11,460 bases of DNA from Pseudomonadota bacterium (lineage in GTDB: Bacteria > Pseudomonadota > Alphaproteobacteria > Rhizobiales > Xanthobacteraceae): the NCBI GenBank assembly GCA_023404675.1, contig JAEYAW010000026.1:1-11460 (forward strand), read 5' to 3'. The notes below the pieces were generated by a model, which searched no databases, was not told the origin of the DNA, and worked only from the letters and a program-made list of their open reading frames with translations. Both the position numbers and the translations under genes were made by a program. Below are positions 6,164 through 11,460 of the stretch, piece by piece; the stretch's first letter is position 1, and each line of letters opens with the position of its first letter.

Positions 6164-7238
6164 GCGCAGGCTGCGACCGCCAGAACGCCACGATGCGACC
6201 CGCCGTAGCCGGCACGAGATTCTGGTAGTTGGCGCGCGCCTCGTCCAGGTCGGTTATCGACATCACGCGCTGAGCGCCGCGCCGGATGCCGAGCAGCGCC
6301 TGAACCGTGGGCCATTGCAGCATAAGGGCCTTCGACAGCAGCAGCACGGGATCGCTGCGACTGCCCCGCAGCAACCTGTCCACGGCCTGCGGGGAAATAT
6401 CGGACAGCACCGCCAGCGCGGCGACGACCTCCTCGTAGCGATGTTCGCGCGCGAAGGCGAACAGCGCGATCTCGTCCAGCTTCTGATCCGCATGCAGCAC
6501 CTGCATGGCGCGATAGGCCTGCGTGAAATCCGGTGGCGCGGCGGATATGCCGTCTGTCCTTTCGCTTCGCGACACGATGCGTGCGATCTCGTTGCGCCGA
6601 TTGGTATCGACAGCCTCGATCAGACGCCTGCGCAACGGCTCGGCCAGCGTATCGAGCAGCGCCTCAAGCTGGTGAGGCACCAGATCGGCCCGGCGGCCGA
6701 CCACCAGCGCCAGCACCCTGTCGCGGCTGCAGCGCTTGATCAGCCCGTCATAGCCCGCGCTGGAAAAACTCGCTCCGGCATTGTCCGCGACCGTTCGCGT
6801 GACGTCGCGGTTGCCGCGCCGGATGATCACATCGGTCAGCGGCGGCGACAGGCTCGCGCGCAGCGCGATGGCGTGCAGATGCGGCTGGCCCTTCAGCCGC
6901 GCCACGTCGATCAGCAGCGGCTCGTCGAGCAGCGGAGACAGCCGGAGCGGCGGTCCGGCGATGGCGATCTCGTCGTCATGGGCGAACAGTTCGATCAGGT
7001 GGCGGGGGCCATTCGCCAACGGCGCAAGCTGCTCGGACAGACGGGCCCGGCTGGCGACGCTGGTGTGCGGGGCGAGCTGGGTGAAAATCGTGTCGAAAAT
7101 CGCCACGTGGTGCGGCTGATACCGCGCGAGGCTTTCGAGGAAGAACGTCCCGATCCGATGCAGCACCGCGTTCTGCCGGGGGGTATTGCCCGAACGGACC
7201 AGATCGTCGAGTTCGGTGATAAGCGAAGGAATGGCCAC
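6147..7238 (-). CDS. DUF2336 domain-containing protein of unknown function
   Basis: This 363-aa protein reads as a full-length DUF2336 protein. It has the N-terminal IPSLITELDDLVRSGN block and the LFAHDDEIAIAGPPLRLSPLL segment. The ADNAGASFSSAGYDGLIKRC motif at about 151-170 and the adjacent repeats look HEAT-like and alpha-helical. No catalytic motif, signal peptide or membrane helix is evident. The family is largely alphaproteobacterial and its function is unknown; a scaffold or protein-binding role is a guess from the helical repeats. The GTG at 7238 is chosen because the family block starts right after it. The frame stays open to 7412, but that extension is Gly/Pro/Arg-rich and unlike the family. 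Only a weak purine stretch precedes the GTG. It is the only minus-strand gene here, convergent with trmB and divergent from rimP. Confidence 0.85.
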   Translation of the reverse strand: MAIPSLITELDDLVRSGNTPRQNAVLHRIGTFFLESLARYQPHHVAIFDTIFTQLAPHTSVASRARLSEQLAPLANGPRHLIELFAHDDEIAIAGPPLRLSPLLDEPLLIDVARLKGQPHLHAIALRASLSPPLTDVIIRRGNRDVTRTVADNAGASFSSAGYDGLIKRCSRDRVLALVVGRRADLVPHQLEALLDTLAEPLRRRLIEAVDTNRRNEIARIVSRSERTDGISAAPPDFTQAYRAMQVLHADQKLDEIALFAFAREHRYEEVVAALAVLSDISPQAVDRLLRGSRSDPVLLLSKALMLQWPTVQALLGIRRGAQRVMSITDLDEARANYQNLVPATAGRIVAFWRSQPALSQSA

Positions 7239-7517
7239 GCGTCTGTCTCTGCTTGCTCGCAACGGATTGCCCCGCGGAGCCGGACGCCCCGGCAACCGCG
7301 AACCGGACTCCGCAGACGGCGGCAATCCGAAATCCGGTGCGCTCCTCGTATCGGCTGCACCAAAGCCGCACCCGGTACGCCCTGAGACGACGCCGGCCGC
7401 ATGGTCCCACACTAGGCCGCGCGGATGAACGTTCGGTTAGAGAAACCGATCAACCCCGAGCGATCGCGGGTTTCATGCGCGCCGCCCGGGCTCGGCCGGA
7501 GCCCGATGGCCGTCCCC

Positions 7518-7546
7518 TTGTCGCAACGGGAAAAAGAGCGTATATG
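7518..7546 (+). promoter_or_regulatory. Candidate sigma-70 promoter of the rimP-nusA-infB operon
   Basis: CTTGTC at 7518-7523 and TATATG at 7541-7546 are 17 nt apart, close to the alphaproteobacterial CTTGAC-N17-CTATAT pattern. The predicted start near 7553 places the leader hairpin and the terminator at once at the beginning of the transcript. This is the arrangement expected for an attenuator and supports both calls. Confidence 0.6.
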
Positions 7547-7552
7547 CTGCCC

Positions 7553-7630
7553 ACGAAATCGAGGTCTCATAACGGTCGGGTATCCGATCGCCGGATGAGA
7601 GTGGGCCCCTCCGGGACCCGCTCTTTTTTA
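7553..7630 (+). ncRNA. rimP leader, putative transcription attenuator
   Basis: A short leader runs from the predicted transcription start to the T-tract of the terminator. TCTCAT (7565-7570) pairs with ATGAGA (7595-7600). Inside this, CGGTCGG (7573-7579) pairs with CCGATCG (7584-7590) around a GTAT loop. This upper hairpin shares AGA (7598-7600) with the foot of the terminator stem, so the two compete at the base. GAGG (7561-7564) could also pair with CCTC (7608-7611), which would open the terminator. A predicted alphaproteobacterial RNA family called the rimP leader occupies this position and ends in an intrinsic terminator. I assign it by position and form only; the sensed signal is unknown. 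Confidence 0.65.
7598..7629 (+). terminator. Intrinsic terminator in the rimP leader
   Basis: AGAGTGGGCCCC (7598-7609) pairs with GGGACCCGCTCT (7613-7624) around a TCC loop, with one G-T wobble and one C-A mismatch. It is followed at once by T7624-T7629. This is a textbook Rho-independent terminator. It lies about 120 nt upstream of the rimP start and inside the operon's own leader, so it should limit read-through into rimP-nusA-infB instead of ending an upstream gene, as the upstream gene is on the other strand. Confidence 0.85.
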
Positions 7631-7643
7631 TTATCCGCGCGTC

Positions 7644-7711
7644 CCCGGAAGATCCGGGATCACCCGTCTCGCTGGGGACCCAGCAACGTTCCGGGCCGGC
7701 CGCCGGCGGCC
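7644..7711 (+). other. Run of three hairpins in the rimP 5' UTR
   Basis: Beyond the terminator are three perfect stems. CCCGGA (7644-7649) pairs with TCCGGG (7653-7658). GCTGG (7671-7675) pairs with CCAGC (7680-7684) around a GGAC loop. A 14-bp palindrome GGCCGCCGGCGGCC lies at 7698-7711. They sit 37-100 nt before the rimP ATG, which itself has only a weak Shine-Dalgarno, so they may affect rimP translation or mRNA processing. Function is inferred from position only. Confidence 0.45.
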
Positions 7712-7747
7712 TCCCGCAACTGGATCGAAAAGGTTTTGACGCCAGAC

Positions 7748-8524
7748 ATGACCGAACCCCGTGCCGAAATCACGGATGCGGACCTGCTCAACGAGCCCCG
7801 GCTGATCGTGGAACCGGGACTGGCCGCGCGCGTCTCCGCCGTTGCCGAGCCGGTCCTCGTCGGGATGGGTTACCGGCTTGTGCGGGTTCGCGTGTCCGGT
7901 GAGGCGGGCTGCACGGTCCAGATCATGGCGGAACGCCCGGATGGAACCATGCTGATCGACGACTGCGAGGCGGTGTCGCGCGCGCTGTCGCCGGCCCTCG
8001 ATATCGCCGACCCGATCGAGCGCGCCTACCGGCTGGAAATCTCCTCGCCCGGCATCGACCGCCCGCTGGTCCGGCGCTCGGATTTCGAGCGTGCCGCCGG
8101 TCATCTGGTCAAGATCGACATGGCGGTCGCCCACGAAGGTCGCAAGCGGTTCCGTGGCCTCGTCGGCCCGGTCGAAGGCGAGCGCGTGCGGCTGCACCGC
8201 GAGGATGTGCCTGAGGGACAGGATCCCGACGTGCTGCTGGTGATGGAGGACATCGCCGAGGCCCGTCTCGTGCTGACCGACGAGCTGATCGCCGAATCCA
8301 TGCGGCGCGGCAAGGCGGCCGAGCGCGATCTGCGCGAGGACCTGGGTCTCGAACCGCCGCCGCCGGAACATGCGCGCAAGGCGCGGGGGGAAGCCAGACC
8401 CTCGCCGAAGAAGCCCGCAAAAAACAAGGTCAAGAAGACCACCAAGCCGCTGCCTACCAACACCAAGGCACACCGACTGGCCGCCGACGAAGCGCGGCGC
8501 GCCGCCCAGCACGAAGGAGACTGA
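7748..8524 (+). CDS. rimP: Ribosome maturation factor RimP
   Basis: This 258-aa protein is RimP, needed for 30S subunit assembly. The N-terminal alpha/beta domain is at about 25-100, with MGYRLVRVRVSGEAGCTVQI. The hallmark EISSPGIDRPL is at 97-107, followed by the SH3-like C-terminal domain to about 185. The last 70 residues form a Lys/Pro/Ala-rich basic tail that E. coli RimP (about 150 aa) lacks. Such tails occur in Bradyrhizobium-type RimP and may bind rRNA, but this is inference. The frame is open upstream to 7253, but the ATG at 7748 begins the family-like text and lies after the leader terminator. No strong Shine-Dalgarno precedes it. The end carries AAGGAG, used by nusA 5 nt downstream. 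Confidence 0.94.
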   Translation: MTEPRAEITDADLLNEPRLIVEPGLAARVSAVAEPVLVGMGYRLVRVRVSGEAGCTVQIMAERPDGTMLIDDCEAVSRALSPALDIADPIERAYRLEISSPGIDRPLVRRSDFERAAGHLVKIDMAVAHEGRKRFRGLVGPVEGERVRLHREDVPEGQDPDVLLVMEDIAEARLVLTDELIAESMRRGKAAERDLREDLGLEPPPPEHARKARGEARPSPKKPAKNKVKKTTKPLPTNTKAHRLAADEARRAAQHEGD

Positions 8525-8528
8525 AATC

Positions 8529-10139
8529 ATGGCCGCTGTCAGCGCCAACAGGCTGGAGCTTCTGCAGATCGCCGACGCGGTGGCGCGGGAAAAATCCATC
8601 GACCGCACCATCGTGCTGTCGGCGATGGAAGACGCCATCGCCAAGGCCGCCCGCGCCCGTTACGGCAGCGAGACCGACGTGCATGCCGAGATCGACCCGA
8701 AGAAGGGCGAACTGCGGCTGTCGCGCCACATGCTAGTGGTCGATCACGTCGAGAACCCGGCCAACCAGATCGCCCTGGAAGACGCCCGCCGGCACAATCC
8801 GGGCGCGCAGGTCGGCGACACCATCGCCGACACGCTGCCGCCGCTGGAGTATGGCCGCATCGCCGCGCAGTCGGCCAAGCAGGTGATCGTGCAGAAGGTC
8901 CGCGACGCCGAGCGCGACCGCCAGTATCAGGAATTCAAGGACCGCATCGGCGACATCATCAACGGCACCGTGAAGCGCGTCGAATACGGCAGCGTGATCG
9001 TCGATCTCGGCCGGGGCGAGGGCATCATCCGCCGCGACGAGATGCTGCCGCGCGAAATGCTGCGCACCGGCGACCGTGTGCGCGCCTATATCTTCGACGT
9101 GCGCCGCGAGGCCCGCGGCCCGCAGATCTTCCTGTCGCGCACCCATCCGCAGTTCATGGCCAAGCTGTTCGCGCAGGAAGTGCCCGAAATTTACGACGGC
9201 ATCGTCGAGATCAAGGCGGTGGCCCGCGATCCGGGCTCGCGCGCCAAGATCGGCGTGATCTCCCGCGATTCCTCGGTCGATCCGGTCGGCGCCTGCGTCG
9301 GCATGCGCGGCTCGCGCGTGCAGGCCGTGGTGAACGAACTGCAGGGCGAGAAGATCGACATCATTCCGTGGTCGCCGGACATCGCGACCTTCGTGGTCAA
9401 CGCGCTGGCGCCGGCGGAAGTCGCCAAGGTCGTCATCGACGAGGACCGCGAGCGTATTGAAGTCGTGGTGCCGGATAACCAGTTGTCCCTTGCCATCGGC
9501 CGCCGCGGCCAGAACGTGCGCCTCGCCTCCCAGCTCACCGGATGGGATATCGACATCCTGACCGAGCAGGAGGAATCCGAGCGCCGCCAGGCCGATTTCG
9601 AAAACGCCACCCGCCTGTTCATGGACACGCTGAACGTGGACGAGGTGGTCGGCCAGCTGCTGGCGTCGGAGGGCTTCTCATCGGTCGAGGAATTGTCGCT
9701 GGTGGAAACCCGCGAACTCGCCGGCATCGAGGGCTTCGACGAGGAGACGGCGGAAGAATTGCAGACCCGGGCCCGCGAATTTCTGGAGCAGCAGGAAGCC
9801 GAGCTGGAAGCCAAGCTTCAGGAATATGGCGTGCAGGACGAACTCAAGGATGTCCCCGGCATCACGCTGAAGATTCTCGCCAAGCTCGGCGAGAACGGCG
9901 TCAAGACCGTCGAGGATCTGGCCGACTGCGCCACCGACGATCTCGCCGGCTGGGTCGAGCGCAAGGACGGCGAGGCGACCAAGCACGCCGGTTTCCTCGA
10001 CGGCCTCGAAGTCTCGCGCGAGGAAGCCGAGGAACTTATCATGCAGGCCCGCGTCAAGGCGGGCTGGATTTCGGAAGACGACCTCGCCAGGCCGGCCGAC
10101 GCCGAAGCGGCCGAGGCGGCTGAAGATCATCCGGCGTAA
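8529..10139 (+). CDS. nusA: Transcription termination/antitermination factor NusA
   Basis: This 536-aa protein is NusA, which binds RNA polymerase and nascent RNA and modulates pausing, termination and antitermination. The domains run in the standard order. The N-terminal RNAP-binding domain is at about 1-125. The S1 domain is at about 135-200 (INGTVKRVEYGSVIVDLG). KH1 is near VGACVGMRGSRVQAV (253-267), and KH2 has AIGRRGQNVRLASQL (from 322). Two acidic helix-hairpin-helix repeats follow at about 360-500, like AR1 and AR2 of E. coli (495 aa). AAGGAG at 8514-8519 lies 9 nt before the ATG and inside the end of rimP. NusA is often part of feedback on its own operon, which would fit the attenuator upstream of rimP. 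Confidence 0.97.
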   Translation: MAAVSANRLELLQIADAVAREKSIDRTIVLSAMEDAIAKAARARYGSETDVHAEIDPKKGELRLSRHMLVVDHVENPANQIALEDARRHNPGAQVGDTIADTLPPLEYGRIAAQSAKQVIVQKVRDAERDRQYQEFKDRIGDIINGTVKRVEYGSVIVDLGRGEGIIRRDEMLPREMLRTGDRVRAYIFDVRREARGPQIFLSRTHPQFMAKLFAQEVPEIYDGIVEIKAVARDPGSRAKIGVISRDSSVDPVGACVGMRGSRVQAVVNELQGEKIDIIPWSPDIATFVVNALAPAEVAKVVIDEDRERIEVVVPDNQLSLAIGRRGQNVRLASQLTGWDIDILTEQEESERRQADFENATRLFMDTLNVDEVVGQLLASEGFSSVEELSLVETRELAGIEGFDEETAEELQTRAREFLEQQEAELEAKLQEYGVQDELKDVPGITLKILAKLGENGVKTVEDLADCATDDLAGWVERKDGEATKHAGFLDGLEVSREEAEELIMQARVKAGWISEDDLARPADAEAAEAAEDHPA

Positions 10140-10154
10140 GGAGATGCGCACCGC

Positions 10155-10862
10155 ATGCACGCCGCTGTCGACTCCGTCGATCTTGATCCCGGCCCCCGGA
10201 CCTTGCGGTCCGGGACGGAGCGGACGTGCGCGCTCACGCGGCAGGTGCGGCCGGTCGACGATCTGATCCGCTTCGTTGTTTCTCCCGAAAACGAAGTCAC
10301 GCCCGACCTGAAGCGCAAGCTGCCGGGGCGCGGATTGTGGCTGAGCGCCAATCACGCGGCGGTGGCGGATGCGACGAAGCGCGGCGTGTTCAACCGCGGA
10401 TTCAAGCGTAACGTAAAGACCTCGCCGGCGCTGGCCGACGAGGTGGAAGCGCTGCTGGTCCGGGCTGCCATCGATGCGCTCGCGATCGCGGGCAAGGCCG
10501 GACTTGTGACGGCAGGTTTCACGAATGTCGAAAGGGCCTTAAGGGCCGGCGCCGCCGTGGCGCTGATCCACGCCTCCGACGCCGCCCCCGACGGGGTCCG
10601 CAAACTCGAAGCCATCGCCCGGCAGTCGGGCGGTATGGAAATCCCGGTCATCCAGACGCTCACATCCGAGCAATTGGATTTGGCACTCGGGCGTTCAAAT
10701 GTGATACATGCAGCGCTGATCGCGGGGGCTGCGATCGGGACGTTCCTGTCGCGCTGCCAAATCCTGGTTCGATACCGGATGGTTGACGACGGCCACTCCG
10801 GCGCGAAAACAACGAAAAAGAATTCCGGGTCCGCACCGGCGGACGCGGCACAACGAGATTAG
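10155..10862 (+). CDS. YlxR (DUF448) - L7Ae-like fusion, putative RNA-binding protein
   Basis: This 235-aa protein joins two domains that are separate genes (ylxR and ylxQ) in the nusA-infB operon of Gram-positive bacteria. The YlxR/DUF448 domain is at about 20-90, with ERTCALTRQVRPVDDLIRF and the signature PGRGLWLS. An L7Ae/L30e-like domain follows at about 100-205 (AGKAGLVTAGFTNVERALRAG, then AAVALIHASDAA). Both fold types bind RNA; the exact role in alphaproteobacteria is not established. The fused form is usual in this class. The ATG at 10155 has AGGAG at 10139-10143, overlapping the nusA stop, at a rather long 11 nt. A nearer ATG at 10144 is out of frame. The gene lies between nusA and infB and ends 9 nt before infB. 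Confidence 0.88.
   Translation: MHAAVDSVDLDPGPRTLRSGTERTCALTRQVRPVDDLIRFVVSPENEVTPDLKRKLPGRGLWLSANHAAVADATKRGVFNRGFKRNVKTSPALADEVEALLVRAAIDALAIAGKAGLVTAGFTNVERALRAGAAVALIHASDAAPDGVRKLEAIARQSGGMEIPVIQTLTSEQLDLALGRSNVIHAALIAGAAIGTFLSRCQILVRYRMVDDGHSGAKTTKKNSGSAPADAAQRD
10195..10214 (+). other. Perfect 8-bp hairpin inside the 5' end of the ylxR-like gene
   Basis: CCCGGACC (10195-10202) pairs perfectly with GGTCCGGG (10207-10214) around a TTGC loop. It lies 40 nt after the start codon, in the codons for the poorly conserved extension before the YlxR domain. No T-run follows. It could slow ribosomes or be a processing site between nusA and the downstream genes, or merely reflect GC-rich codons. 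Confidence 0.4.
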
Positions 10863-10871
10863 GACGGCTGA

Positions 10872-11460
10872 ATGGTTGACACGAAAAATCCTGGCGACAA
10901 GACGCTCAGCGTCGGCCCGAGCAAGACCTTGACGCTCAAGCGCGGCGTCGAGCAGGGCACGGTGCGCCAGAGCTTCAGCCATGGCCGCAGCAAACAGGTC
11001 GTGGTCGAGAAAAAGACCAAGCGCCGGGTCGGCGGCGAGGACGGGCCCGCGCCGGCTCCGGCCGCACCCACGCCCGCGCCGCAACGCCCGGCCCAGAGCC
11101 GGCCTCCCCACCGTTCCGATTCCGGCCGCGGCGGTCCGGCGCGTGGCTCCGGTGTCGTGCTGCGCAGCCTCACCGAGGAAGAGCGTCAGGCGCGCGCCAG
11201 CGCGCTGGCCGACTCGCGCGTGCGCGACGAGGAAGATCGCCGCCGCGCCGAGGAAGAAGCCCGTCGCCGCGCCGAGCGCGAGAAGATCGAAGCTGCCGAG
11301 CGCGAAGCCGCCGAAGCCCGCAAGAAGGCCGAGGACGAGCGCCACCGGATTGAGGAAGAAGCCAAGCGCAAGGCCGAGCAGGAAGCCCAGAAGCGGTTCG
11401 GTGATACCCGGCCCGCCGCGCCCGCCGCGCCCGCGGCGACCGCAGCACCCGCATCCGGCG
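10872..11460 (+). CDS. infB: Translation initiation factor IF-2 (N-terminal part, cut by window end)
   Basis: The first 196 codons are present and the frame stays open to the window edge. The start MVDTKNPGDKTLSVG and the block TVRQSFSHGRSKQVVVEKK are typical of alphaproteobacterial IF-2. After an Ala/Pro-rich linker (about 60-90) comes GVVLRSLTEEERQARASAL. A highly charged Glu/Ala/Arg/Lys stretch follows at about 115-177 that should form a long helix or coiled coil, then another Ala/Pro linker. The GTPase and initiator-tRNA-binding domains lie outside the window. IF-2 delivers fMet-tRNA to the 30S subunit. GGACGG at 10862-10867 gives a Shine-Dalgarno 4 nt before the ATG, overlapping the last base of the upstream stop. 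The gene is incomplete only because of the window edge. Confidence 0.95.
   Translation, partial: MVDTKNPGDKTLSVGPSKTLTLKRGVEQGTVRQSFSHGRSKQVVVEKKTKRRVGGEDGPAPAPAAPTPAPQRPAQSRPPHRSDSGRGGPARGSGVVLRSLTEEERQARASALADSRVRDEEDRRRAEEEARRRAEREKIEAAEREAAEARKKAEDERHRIEEEAKRKAEQEAQKRFGDTRPAAPAAPAATAAPASG

Larger units (their letters stand above)
7239..7747. other. Divergent intergenic region between the DUF2336 gene and rimP
   Basis: This 509-nt region carries the rimP promoter, leader and terminator (7518-7629) and a structured 5' UTR. Upstream of the promoter lie two compact hairpins. AACCCCGA / TCG(C)GGGTT at 7452-7472 has a GCGA loop and one bulged base. CGGGCTC (7487-7493) / GAGCCCG (7499-7505) has a GGCCG loop. 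An 8-bp palindrome GAACGTTC sits at 7427-7434. Both strands stay open for long stretches, but the translations are low-complexity and I do not call them genes. No promoter for the minus-strand gene is clear. I looked for a tRNA here, as E. coli has metY before rimP, and saw none. Confidence 0.7.

Noticed and set aside
7239..7412. N-terminal extension of the DUF2336 gene to an ATG at 7412.
   Set aside because: The family sequence starts right after the GTG at 7238; the extension is Gly/Pro/Arg-rich with no family resemblance.
7427..7434. GAACGTTC palindrome as a LexA or EcfG box.
   Set aside because: The spacing does not fit the alphaproteobacterial GTTC-N7-GTTC SOS box, and no GGAAC-N16/17-CGTT pair is present around it.
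7253..7747. Upstream extension of the rimP frame, adding about 165 residues.
   Set aside because: It runs through the promoter and the intrinsic terminator, has low-complexity text, and the RimP-like sequence starts at the ATG at 7748.
7239..7747. A tRNA gene upstream of rimP, as in the E. coli metY-rimP-nusA-infB operon.
   Set aside because: No cloverleaf, TTCGA-type T-loop with matching arms, or CCA-like end can be assembled here.
11214..11402. Repetitive Glu/Ala/Arg codons near the window end as a DNA repeat.
   Set aside because: They encode the charged helical stretch normal for the N-terminal part of alphaproteobacterial IF-2.

Overview
This is a GC-rich chromosomal window of conserved housekeeping genes from an alphaproteobacterium. 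The protein texts and gene order point to the Rhizobiales, most likely the Bradyrhizobium/Rhodopseudomonas/Afipia group (Nitrobacteraceae). That placement rests on the character of PhoH, RimP, IF-2, the PraR-type regulator and a DUF2336 protein; I could not run a database search. I see no mobile element, CRISPR array, tRNA, rRNA or obvious foreign island.

Left block (1-4433, + strand): the 3' end of miaB, then phoH (ybeZ), ybeY, a CorC/TlyC-type CBS-domain gene (ybeX-like) and lnt. This is the same order as the E. coli miaB-ybeZ-ybeY-ybeX-lnt cluster. Spacing is tight: 3 nt between ybeY and corC, and an ATGA overlap between corC and lnt. The block links tRNA modification, ribosome/RNA quality control and envelope lipoprotein acylation.

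Middle block (4434-7238): an AT-richer 320-nt gap with a hairpin and a good sigma-70-like promoter leads into a 136-aa XRE regulator of the PraR/PhrR family. A 284-nt gap follows, then trmB (tRNA m7G46 methyltransferase). In related Rhizobiales metK normally lies between this regulator and trmB; here it is absent. A DUF2336 gene on the minus strand converges on trmB and overlaps its 3' end by 17 bp.

Right block (7239-11460, + strand): a 509-nt divergent intergenic region carries a promoter, a leader hairpin and a textbook intrinsic terminator, which together match the position and form of the alphaproteobacterial rimP leader attenuator. It precedes rimP, nusA, a YlxR-L7Ae fusion gene and the 5' part of infB (cut by the window end). 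This is the classic transcription/translation operon coupling 30S maturation, NusA and IF-2.

I found no convincing new multi-gene system. The best leads are the missing metK with its unusual replacement gap, the attenuator-like leader of rimP, and several well-formed hairpins and repeats in the gaps.
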